Source: Balaenoptera acutorostrata (Eukaryota > Chordata > Mammalia > Artiodactyla > Balaenopteridae). From it: a DNA stretch of 64,000 nucleotides. The stretch is taken from contig NW_026645845.1 of the NCBI RefSeq assembly GCF_949987535.1, forward strand, positions 1 through 64,000, given 5' to 3'. This document shows, in pieces, positions 1-8,795 of this stretch. The translations under genes and the position numbers were made by a program. The notes under the pieces are model-generated. The model was not told where the DNA came from, made no database searches, and saw only the letters and a list, made by a program, of their open reading frames with translations. Positions within the stretch are counted from its first letter, which is position 1, and every line of letters begins with the position of its first letter.

Positions 1-432
1 TGGAGAATCAGCACCTTTTACCTCCTGTTCCGTACAGGTTGCAATTTGTCCTGAGGATGAACGGGAAGAGGGGGAACCAATGAGAGACTAGCTCTAGGTG
101 TTGGGACAGGCACAGGTCACTCTATTTTCCCATCAGGAAGAAGAATTAAGCACAAGCTCAGCCTGCCCCCCAGAACCAGAAGAGGGCCTGAAGCAATCCT
201 GCGCTTTTGCGGCCAGCTCCCAAAAAAGCGAGTTCAAAAATGGAGCTCAGGGGCACTGCAATTCACAAACCTGCAGAGTTTTAAATGATACCTCTCGTCC
301 ACAAATATATTAAGGGAAGGCGACGAAGAGGCTTTGAAAGCAAGGCAGAATTGCAGGAAACAGATTTCAGGAGGTAGATTCGAATCGCCTTGAAAGCACA
401 TGAAAAGCGGCAAAACGTGGACAATGATGCCC

Positions 433-504
433 TTGGCCAAAAAGGGCGTATGCGTTTTTTCCTGAATATATTCAGGAAAAAACGCATACGCCCTTTTTGG
501 CCAA
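433..504. repeat. 72-bp perfect palindrome, no spacer (unit 1; same offset in every unit)
   Basis: The left arm starts TTGGCCAAAAAGGGCG and runs to CTGAATA at 468; the right arm is its exact reverse complement, 469-504. All 36 base pairs match, the centre has no loop, and the flanking bases (432 c, 505 c) do not pair. Each end carries the 8-bp self-complementary TTGGCCAA. L1 ORF2 similarity ends just left of it (aaacgtggacaatgat) and resumes just right (ggaaaggccaatca), so it reads as an insertion of about 85 bp into the L1 fragment. It can form a cruciform or long hairpin in principle. By symmetry both strands encode the same peptide (...FFLNIFRKKRIRPFW...), which is a coincidence of the dyad and not evidence of a protein. 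Confidence 0.97.
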
Positions 505-863
505 CCAAGCAACCTGGAAAGGCCAATCAGCGCTCCAAAGAAGTCTCGCTTCCCAGCGGGCAAAAGGGCCATGCGGAAAAAAGTGTCCAAACCAGAACTG
601 CACGACCGGCCATGGAGAAATGGGAGCCTTGCTTCGCTGATGGGCGGGATGTAAATTGCCAACAGCCACTCGGGAGAAGTGTACGGTGTGTCCTGAAACA
701 TCTAAAAAACACAGCTTGGAGAGCATAGGGCACTTCCACTCATGGGCGTATAAATTGGGAAAACTAAAAATCAGCAAGACACAGGCACCCCAAAGTTTAG
801 GGCTGCTCTGTTGACAAGAACCCCCACTTCATTACACCTTAAATATCCTAGGAAAGAGAAAAA

Positions 864-1036
864 TGGATAAAGAAGTTGTGGTCCTCAGGTACAATGGAAT
901 ATCACTCAGCCATGAAATCAACGTCATAAGGCTAGTAGCAGCACGATGAGTGGATTTAGGTACGACGATTCTAAGTGAAATAAGTCACACAGAAAAAGAC
1001 ACTTATCATAAGATATCACTTAGAGAGGGAATGTAA
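864..1036 (+). pseudogene. Remnant of the L1 ORF2 C-terminus (two frames) with its stop codon
   Basis: Bases 864-917 read WIKKLWSSGTMEYHSAMK, closely matching the conserved WIKK..W....TMEYYSAIK stretch near the end of L1 ORF2 protein. The frame then breaks. Bases 968-1033 read ILSEISHTEKDTYHKISL followed by REGM and a TAA at 1034-1036, matching the extreme C-terminus of ORF2 in non-primate mammals, including stop position. The two blocks lie in different frames (864 and 968 differ by a non-multiple of three), so at least one indel separates them. The same sequence recurs in all 36 complete units. Units 24, 26 and 29 lack three bases (cat) inside the second block. It is a fossil, not an expressed gene. 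Confidence 0.88.
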
Positions 1037-1385
1037 AAACCGCTACACTTGAACTGAATTACAAAACAGAACAGAGTCACACGTTTAGAAAACACACTAA
1101 GGCTGCTGAACGGGAAAGGTGAGGTGGGGTGATGCATAAAACAAGGGTTTCAAATTAGCTCCGATACCGTTCCATAAAACCAATATGTAAGAGACAAGAC
1201 CTATTCCTTTTTCAGTGAACTGGACTCAACACCCCCTATTCACCGCAGAAGAATATATCTGACTAGTAAGAATCCTCAAACCTATGTATTGATATCTCTC
1301 TGTAAGTGAGTCAAGGGGGTGTAAAGCAGCATAAACACAGCCGTGAAAAGCAGCTAAACCCCATTATAAAAATAAATTACTTTTC
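1037..1385 (+). mobile_element. L1 3' UTR remnant with polyadenylation signal AATAAA
   Basis: Following the ORF2 stop, the sequence keeps several words of the ungulate/whale L1 3' UTR in the right order: gaactgaattacaaaacaga, tcacacgtttagaaaacaca, gggaaaggtgaggtgggg, gaatatatctgactag, and cattataaaaataaatt at the end. AATAAA lies at 1371-1376, where L1 carries its polyadenylation signal. There is no long A tail; the stretch after it (ttttcaaaacccgtgaaac) may be a degraded tail or the start of the unrelated segment. Confidence 0.8.
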
Positions 1386-1524
1386 AAAACCCGTGAAACA
1401 AAGACAGTGAAAGAGAGAGAAATTCTTACAAAATTCGTTCAGGGGCTGTGATGCAACCTGGATTGACCATATCTAGACCCACAGCTGATTGAGACTTAAG
1501 GGTGGACACTCTTGGGGCTGAGAG

Positions 1525-1541
1525 GTTCGGTGAGGTTGGGT
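1525..1541 (+). other. CENP-B-box-like 17-mer (7 of 9 core bases)
   Basis: The sequence gTTCGgtgaGgtTGGGt aligns without gaps to the CENP-B box pattern nTTCGnnnnAnnCGGGn. TTCG and the final GGG match; the central A is G and the C of CGGG is T. It appears in the non-L1 part of the unit at the same offset throughout the array. The C-to-T difference is what CpG decay of a true box would give, but the central A is normally required, so binding is doubtful. Chance similarity is quite possible. Confidence 0.3.
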
Positions 1542-1578
1542 GAGCCAACACAGACCCTTTCAAGTAATACTGCATGGT

Positions 1579-1593
1579 ACCCATCCGATGGGT
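1579..1593. repeat. Short inverted repeat ACCCATC-C-GATGGGT
   Basis: Seven paired bases around one central base, in the non-L1 segment of unit 1. Units vary at one position. One form reads CCGATGGG and keeps seven pairs, while the other reads CCCATGGG and keeps six pairs around CCC. The second form is found at the ends of units 8, 17 and 21-26 and in many later units, so it mainly serves as a marker of unit family. Confidence 0.6.
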
Positions 1594-1759
1594 CCCAAAT
1601 CTCCAGGTTCAAGGGCATCTTCATACATCGAAAACATGCATGAGAAACCCAGAAGATGGTACACCATGTGATCGGGAAAGGTTTCTAAAACGCACCTCAT
1701 TTCTCATCTCCTTTGCTCGGGTTCGCCATTCCAGCCGATTTACTAGCCATCTCCCTCCT

Positions 1760-3518
1760 TGGAGAATCAGCACCTTTTACCTCCTGTTCCGTACAGGTTG
1801 CAATTTGTCCTGAGGATGAACGGGAAGAGGGGGAACCAATGAGAGACTAGCTCTAGGTGTTGGGACAGGCACAGGTCACTCTATTTTCCCATCAGGAAGA
1901 AGAATTAACCACAAGCTCAGCCTGCCCCCCAGAACCAGAAGAGGGCCTGAAGCAATCCTGCGCTTTTGCGGCCAGCTCCCAAAAAAGCGAGTTGAAAAAT
2001 GGAGCTCAGGGGCACTGCAATTCACAAACCTGCAGAGTTTTAAATGATACCTCTCGTCCACAAATATATTAAGGGAAGGCAACGAAGAGGCTTTGAAAGC
2101 AAGGCAGAATTGCAGGAAACAGATTTCAGGAGGTAGATTCGAATCGCCTTGAAAGCACATGAAAAGCGGCAAAACGTGGACAATGATGCCCTTGGCCAAA
2201 AAGGGCGTATGCGTTTTTTCCTGAATATATTCAGGAAAAAACGCATACGCCCTTTTTGGCCAACCAAGCAACCTGGAAAGGTCAATCAGCGCTCCAAAGA
2301 AGTCTCGCTTCCCAGCGGGCAAAAGGGCCATGCGGAAAAAAGTGTCCAAACCAGAACTGCACGACCGGCCATGGAGAAATGGGAGACTTGCTTCGCTGAT
2401 GGGCGGGATGTAAATTGCCAACAGCCACTCGGGAGAAGTGTACGGTGTGTCCTGAAACATCTAAAAAACACAGCTTGGAGAGCATAGGGCACTTCCACTC
2501 ATGGGCGTATAAATTGGGAAAACTAAAAATCAGCAAGACACAGGCACCCCAAAGTTTAGGGCTGCTCTGTTGACAAGAACCCCCACTTCATTACACCTTA
2601 AATATCCTAGGAAAGAGAAAAATGGATAAAGAAGTTGTGGTCCTCATGTACAATGGAATATCACTCAGCCATGAAATCAACGTCATAAGGCTAGTAGCAG
2701 CACGATGAGTGGATTTAGGTACGACGATTCTAAGTGAAATAAGTCACACAGAAAAAGACACTTATCATAAGATATCACTTAGAGAGGGAATGTAAAAACC
2801 GCTACACTTGAACTGAATTACAAAACAGAACAGAGTCACACGTTTAGAAAACACACTATGGCTGCTGAACGGGAAAGGTGAGGTGGGGTGATGCATAAAA
2901 CAAGGGTTTCAAATTAGCTCCGATACCGTTCCATAAACCCAATATGTAAGAGACAAGACCTATTCCTTTTTCAGTGAACTGGACTCAACACCCCCTATTC
3001 ACCGCAGAAGAATATATCTGACTAGTAAGAATCCTCAAACCTATGTATTGATATCTCTCTGTAAGTGAGTCAAGGGGGTGTAAAGCGGCATAAACACAGC
3101 CGTGAAAAGCAGCTAAACCCCATTATAAAAATAAATTACTTTTCAAAACCCGTGAAACAAAGACAGTGAAAGAGAGAGAAATTCTTACAAAATTCGTTCA
3201 GGGGCTGTGATGCAACCTGGATTGACCATATCTAGACCCACAGCTGATTGAGACTTAAGGGTGGACACTCTTGGGGCTGAGAGGTTCGGTGAGGTTGGGT
3301 GAGCCAACGCAGACCCTTTCAAGTAATACTGCATGGTACCCATCCGATGGGTCCCAAATCTCCAGGTTCAAGGGCATCTTCATACATCGAAAACATGCAT
3401 GAGAAACCCAGAAGATGGTACACCATGTGATCGGGAAAGGTTTCTAAAACGCACCTCATTTCTCATCTCCTTTGCTCGGGTTCGCCATTCCAGCCGATTT
3501 ACTAGCCATCTCCCTCCT
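1760..3518 (+). repeat. Satellite unit 2 (type B)
   Basis: Length 1759 bp. Type B markers are ttaacc near 1914, gagactt near 2383 and ctcatgtac near 2643. Palindrome 2192-2263, perfect. Private change ggtcaatc near 2280. Confidence 0.97.
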
Positions 3519-5277
3519 TGGAGAATCAGCACCTTTTACCTCCTGTTCCGTACAGGTTGCAATTTGTCCTGAGGATGAACGGGAAGAGGGGGAACCAATG
3601 AGAGACTAGCTCTAGGTGTTGGGACAGGCACAGGTCACTCTATTTTCCCATCAGGAAGAAGAATTAAGCACAAGCTCAGCCTGCCCCCCAGAACCAGAAG
3701 AGGGCCTGAAGCAATCCTGCGCTTTTGCGGCCAGCTCCCAAAAAAGCGAGTGGAAAAATGGAGCTCAGGGGCACTGCAATTCACAAACCTGCAGAGTTTT
3801 AAATGATACCTCTCGTCCACAAATATATTAAGGGAAGGCAACGAAGAGGCTTTGAAAGCAAGGCAGAATTGCAGGAAACAGATTTCAGGAGGTAGATTCG
3901 AATCGCCTTGAAAGCACATGAAAAGCGGCAAAACGTGGACAATGATGCCCTTGGCCAAAAAGGGCGTATGCGTTTTTTCCTGAATATATTCAGGAAAAAA
4001 CGCATACGCCCTTTTTGGCCAACCAAGCAACCTGGAAAGGCCAATCAGCGCTCCAAAGAAGTCTCGCTTCCCAGCGGGCAAAAGGGCCATGCGGAAAAAA
4101 GTGTCCAAACCAGAACTGCACGACCGGCCATGGAGAAATGGGAGCCTTGCTTCGCTGATGGGCGGGATGTAAATTGCCAACAGCCACTCGGGAGAAGTGT
4201 ACGGTGTGTCCTGAAACATCTAAAAAACACAGCTTGGAGAGCATAGGGCACTTCCACTCATGGGCGTATAAATTGGGAAAACTAAAAATCAGCAAGACAC
4301 AGGCACCCCAAAGTTTAGGGCTGCTCTGTTGACAAGAACCCCCACTTCATTACACCTTAAATATCCTAGGAAAGAGAAAAATGGATAAAGAAGTTGTGGT
4401 CCTCAGGTACAATGGAATATCACTCAGCCATGAAATCAACGTCATAAGGCTAGTAGCAGCACGATGAGTGGATTTAGGTACGACGATTCTAAGTGAAATA
4501 AGTCACACAGAAAAAGACACTTATCATAAGATATCACTTAGAGAGGGAATGTAAAAACCGCTACACTTGAACTGAATTACAAAACAGAACAGAGTCACAC
4601 GTTTAGAAAACACACTATGGCTGCTGAACGGGAAAGGTGAGGTGGGGTGATGCATAAAACAAGGGTTTCAAATTAGCTCCGATACCGTTCCATAAAACCA
4701 ATATGTAAGAGACAAGACCTATTCCTTTTTCAGTGAACTGGACTCAACACCCCCTATTCACCGCAGAAGAATATATCTGACTAGTAAGAATCCTCAAACC
4801 TATGTATTGATATTTCTCTGTAAGTGAGTCAAGGGGGTGTAAAGCAGCATAAACACAGCCGTGAAAAGCAGCTAAACCCCATTATAAAAATAAATTACTT
4901 TTCAAAACCCGTGAAACAAAGACAGTGAAAGAGAGAGAAATTCTTACAAAATTCGTTCACGGGCTGTGATGCAACCTGGATTGACCATATCTAGACCCAC
5001 AGCTGATTGAGACTTAAGGGTGGACACTCTTGGGGCTGAGAGGTTCGGTGAGGTTGGGTGAGCCAACGCAGACCCTTTCAAGTAATACTGCATGGTACCC
5101 ATCCGATGGGTCCCAAATCTCCAGGTTCAAGGGCATCTTCATACATCGAAAACATGCATGAGAAACCCAGAGGATGGTACACCATGTGATCGGGAAAGGT
5201 TTCTAAAACGCACCTCATTTCTCATCTCCTTTGCTCGGGTTCGCCATTCCAGCCGATTTACTAGCCATCTCCCTCCT
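3519..5277 (+). repeat. Satellite unit 3 (type A)
   Basis: Length 1759 bp. Type A markers ttaagc, gagcctt and ctcaggtac, as in unit 1. Palindrome 3951-4022, perfect. Private variant gttcacgggc near 4955; gagtggaaaaa near 3748 is shared with units 18 and 22. Confidence 0.97.
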
Positions 5278-7036
5278 TGGAGAATCAGCACCTTTTACCT
5301 CCTGTTCCGTACAGGTTGCAATTTGTCCTGAGGATGAACGGGAAGAGGGGGAACCAATGAGAGACTAGCTCTAGGTGTTGGGACAGGCACAGGTCACTCT
5401 ATTTTCCCATCAGGAAGAAGAATTAACCACAAGCTCAGCCTGCCCCCCAGAACCAGAAGAGGGCCTGAAGCAATCCTGCGCTTTTGCGGCCAGCTCCCAA
5501 AAAAGCGAGTTGAAAAATGGAGCTCAGGGGCACTGCAATTCACAAACCTGCAGAGTTTTAAATGATACCTCTCGTCCACAAATATATTAAGGGAAGGCAA
5601 CGAAGAGGCTTTGAAAGCAAGGCAGAATTGCAGGAAACAGATTTCAGGAGGTAGATTCGAATCGCCTTGAAAGCACATGAAAAGCGGCAAAACGTGGACA
5701 ATGATGCCCTTGGCCAAAAAGGGCGTATGCGTTTTTTCCTGAATATATTCAGGAAAAAACGCATACGCCCTTTTTGGCCAACCAAGCAACCTGGAAAGGC
5801 CAATCAGCGCTCCAAAGAAGTCTCGCTTCCCAGCGGGCAAAAGGGCCATGCGGAAAAAAGTGTCCAAACCAGAACTGCACGACAGGCCATGGAGAAATGG
5901 GAGACTTGCTTCGCTGATGGGCGGGATGTAAATTGCCAACAGCCACTCGGGAGAAGTGTACGGTGTGTCCTGAAACATCTAAAAAACAGAGCTTGGAGAG
6001 CATAGGGCACTTCTACTCATGGGCGTATAAATTGGGAAAACTAAAAATCAGCAAGACACAGGCACCCCAAAGTTTAGGGCTGCTCTGTTGACAAGAACCC
6101 CCACTTCATTACACCTTAAATATCCTAGGAAAGAGAAAAATGGATAAAGAAGTTGTGGTCCTCATGTACAATGGAATATCACTCAGCCATGAAATCAACG
6201 TCATAAGGCTAGTAGCAGCACGATGAGTGGATTTAGGTACGACGATTCTAAGTGAAATAAGTCACACAGAAAAAGACACTTATCATAAGATATCACTTAG
6301 AGAGGGAATGTAAAAACCGCTACACTTGAACTGAATTACAAAACAGAACAGAGTCACACGTTTAGGAAACACACTATGGCTGCTGAACGGGAAAGGTGAG
6401 GTGGGGTGATGCATAAAACAAGGGTTTCAAATTAGCTCCGATACCGTTCCATAAACCCAATATGTAAGAGACAAGACCTATTCCTTTTTCAGTGAACTGG
6501 ACTCAACACCCCCTATTCACCGCAGAAGAATATATCTGACTAGTAAGAATCCTCAAACCTATGTATTGATATCTCTCTGTAAGTGAGTCAAGGGGGTGTA
6601 AAGCGGCATAAACACAGCCGTGAAAAGCAGCTAAACCCCATTATAAAAATAAATTACTTTTCAAAACCCGTGAAACAAAGACAGTGAAAGAGAGAGAAAT
6701 TCTTACAAAATTCGTTCAGGGGCTGTGATGCAACCTGGATTGACCATATCTAGACCCACAGCTGATTGAGACTTAAGGGTGGACACTCTTGGGGCTGAGA
6801 GGTTCGGTGAGGTTGGGTGAGCCAACGCAGACCCTTTCAAGTAATACTGCATGGTACCCATCCGATGGGTCCCAAATCTCCAGGTTCAAGGGCATCTTCA
6901 TACATCGAAAACATGCATGAGAAACCCAGAAGATGGTACACCATGTGATCGGGAAAGGTTTCTAAAACGCACCTCATTTCTCATCTCCTTTGCTCGGGTT
7001 CGCCATTCCAGCCGATTTACTAGCCATCTCCCTCCT
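5278..7036 (+). repeat. Satellite unit 4 (type B)
   Basis: Length 1759 bp. Type B markers ttaacc, gagactt and ctcatgtac. Palindrome 5710-5781, perfect. Private changes cgacaggcc near 5880, aacagagc near 5986 and ttctactc near 6011. Confidence 0.97.
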
Positions 7037-8795
7037 TGGAGAATCAGCACCTTTTACCTCCTGTTCCGTACAGGTTGCAATTTGTCCTGAGGATGAACGG
7101 GAAGAGGGGGAACCAATGAGAGACTAGCTCTAGGTGTTGGGACAGGCACAGGTCACTCTATTTTCCCATCAGGAAGAAGAATTAAGCACAAGCTCAGCCT
7201 GCCCCCCAGAACCAGAAGAGGGCCTGAAGCAATCCTGCGCTTTTGCGGCCAGCTCCCAAAAAAGCGAGTTGAAAAATGGAGCTCAGGGGCACTGCAATTC
7301 ACAAACCTGCAGAGTTTTAAATGATACCTCTCGTCCACAAATATATTAAGGGAAGGCAACGAAGAGGCTTTGAAAGCAAGGCAGAATTGCAGGAAACAGA
7401 TTTCAGGAGGTAGATTCGAATCGCCTTGAAAGCACATGAAAAGCGGCAAAACGTGGACAATGATGCCCTTGGCCAAAAAGGGCGTATGCGTTTTTTCCTG
7501 AATATATTCAGGAAAAAACGCATACGCCCTTTTTGGCCAACCAAGCAACCTGGAAAGGCCAATCAGCGCTCCAAAGAAGTCTCGCTTCCCAGCGGGCAAA
7601 AGGGCCATGCGGAAAAAAGTGTCCAAACCAGAACTGCACGACCGGCCATGGAGAAATGGGAGCCTTGCTTCGCTGATGGGCGGGATGTAAATTGCCAACA
7701 GCCTCTCGGGAGAAGTGTACGGTGTGTCCTGAAACATCTAAAAAACACAGGTTGGAGAGCATAGGGCACTTCCACTCATGGGCGTATAAATTGGGAAAAC
7801 TAAAAATCAGCAAGACACAGGCACCCCAAAGTTTAGGGCTGCTCTGTTGACAAGAACCCCCACTTCATTACACCTTAAATATCCTAGGAAAGAGAAAAAT
7901 GGATAAAGAAGTTGTGGTCCTCAGGTACAATGGAATATCACTCAGCCATGAAATCAACGTCATAAGGCTAGTAGCAGCACGATGAGTGGATTTAGGTACG
8001 ACGATTCTAAGTGAAATAAGTCACACAGAAAAAGACACTTATCATAAGATATCACTTAGAGAGGGAATGTAAAAACCGCTACACTTGAACTGAATTACAA
8101 AACAGAACAGAGTCACACGTTTAGAAAACACACTATGGCTGCTGAACGGGAAAGGTGAGGTGGGGTGATGCATAAAACAAGGGTTTCAAATTAGCTCCGA
8201 TACCGTTCCATAAAACCAACATGTAAGAGACAAGACCTATTCCTTTTTCAGTGAACTGGACTCAACACCCCCTATTCACCGCAGAAGAATATATCTGACT
8301 AGTAAGAATCCTCAAACCTATGTATTGATATTTCTCTGTAAGTGAGTCAAGGGGGTGTAAAGCGGCATAAACACAGCCGTGAAAAGCAGCTAAACCCCAT
8401 TATAAAAATAAATTACTTTTCAAAACCCGTGAAACAAAGACAGTGAAAGAGAGAGAAATTCTTACAAAATTCGTTCAGGGGCTGTGAGGCAACCTGGATT
8501 GACCATATCTAGACCCACAGCTGATTGAGACTTAAGGGTGGACACTCTTGGGGCTGAGAGGTTCGGTGAGGTTGGGTGAGCCAACGCAGACCCTTTCAAG
8601 TAATACTGCATGGTACCCATCCGATGGGTCCCAAATCTCCAGGTTCAAGGGCATCTTCATACATCGAAAACATGCATGAGAAACCCAGAAGATGGTACAC
8701 CATGTGATCGGGAAAGGTTTCTAAAACGCACCTCATTTCTCATCTCCTTTGCTCGGGTTCGCCATTCCAGCCGATTTACTAGCCATCTCCCTCCT
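7037..8795 (+). repeat. Satellite unit 5 (type A)
   Basis: Length 1759 bp. Type A markers ttaagc, gagcctt and ctcaggtac. Palindrome 7469-7540, perfect. Private changes agcctctcgg near 7700, cacaggttgg near 7746 and tgaggcaacc near 8486. Confidence 0.97.

Larger units (their letters stand above)
285..1385 (+). mobile_element. L1 (LINE-1) 3' fragment: end of ORF2 plus 3' UTR, interrupted by a palindrome
   Basis: This is a decayed remnant of a non-LTR retrotransposon, present at the same offset in every unit. Compared with remembered mammalian L1, similarity begins near tccacaaatatattaag (about 298) and runs through gcacatgaaaag (396-407). It is then broken by the palindrome and resumes at about 515 with ggaaaggccaatca. 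It continues through the region where ORF2 has its late GNVN-like motif (GRDVN near 642) to the ORF2 stop at 1034-1036. The 3' UTR follows to an AATAAA at 1371-1376. Frameshifts and in-frame stops show it has no coding capacity. The UTR wording resembles cetartiodactyl L1 rather than primate L1. Left boundary is uncertain by about 50 bp and right boundary by about 10 bp. An alignment to an L1 consensus would settle both. Confidence 0.88.
1..1759 (+). repeat. Satellite unit 1 (reference unit, type A)
   Basis: Length 1759 bp. Palindrome at 433-504, perfect. Type A markers are ttaagc at 155-160, gagcctt at 624-630 and ctcaggtac at 884-892. Private or rare bases are gttcaaaaa near 232, cactaagg near 1113 and gccaacacag near 1543. 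It shares ggcgacg near 318 with units 7 and 9, where most units have ggcaacg. All offsets given for other units use this unit as reference. Confidence 0.97.
1386..2043 (+). repeat. Non-L1 segment of the satellite unit, origin not recognised
   Basis: About 658 bp between the L1 3' end of one unit and the L1 start of the next; it repeats in every unit. It is richer in GC than the L1 part. I recognise no SINE, LTR, tRNA or gene. It contains a CENP-B-box-like 17-mer (1525-1541), a short inverted repeat ACCCATC-C-GATGGGT (1579-1593) and a weak hairpin next to an A6 run (about 1978-1999). It could be a second, older transposon or the original single-copy flank of the L1 insertion. Searching it against whale and hippo genomes outside satellites would tell. 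Confidence 0.6.

Noticed and set aside
374..388. tRNA-like B box (gattcgaatc) suggesting a tRNA-derived SINE
   Set aside because: The bases either side of the ttcgaat loop do not form a T-arm stem, no A box or acceptor stem is found at the right distance, and the region aligns better with L1 ORF2. gattcgaatc is just a 10-bp palindrome.
433..504. Bacterial-style intrinsic terminator or CRISPR repeat
   Set aside because: The dyad has no loop and no T tract placed after it, and the spacing is a constant 1.76 kb with near-identical sequence between copies. The L1 content shows mammalian DNA.
643..658. Second CENP-B-box candidate cttcgctgatgggcggg
   Set aside because: TTCG and CGGG are present but one base too far apart, and the required central A is missing.
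390..728. 112-residue plus-strand reading frame present in most units, sharing the peptide FFLNIFRKKRIRPFW with the opposite strand
   Set aside because: Identical peptides on both strands follow directly from the palindrome. The rest is decayed L1 ORF2 in mixed frames. It is absent in units 27 and 30, where a stop arises (caagtaacc).
746..758. TATA-like gcgtataaattgg as a promoter
   Set aside because: It corresponds to the L1 ORF2 stretch for the conserved LLGIYP region and lacks any other promoter feature. Units 27 and 30 change it without consequence.
1574..1813. 79-residue plus-strand frame starting at tgcATGGTACCC in nearly every unit
   Set aside because: No known domain. Unit 8 shifts it by a 1-bp loss and unit 31 by an 8-bp gain. 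It lies in satellite sequence with no start context, splice or regulatory support.
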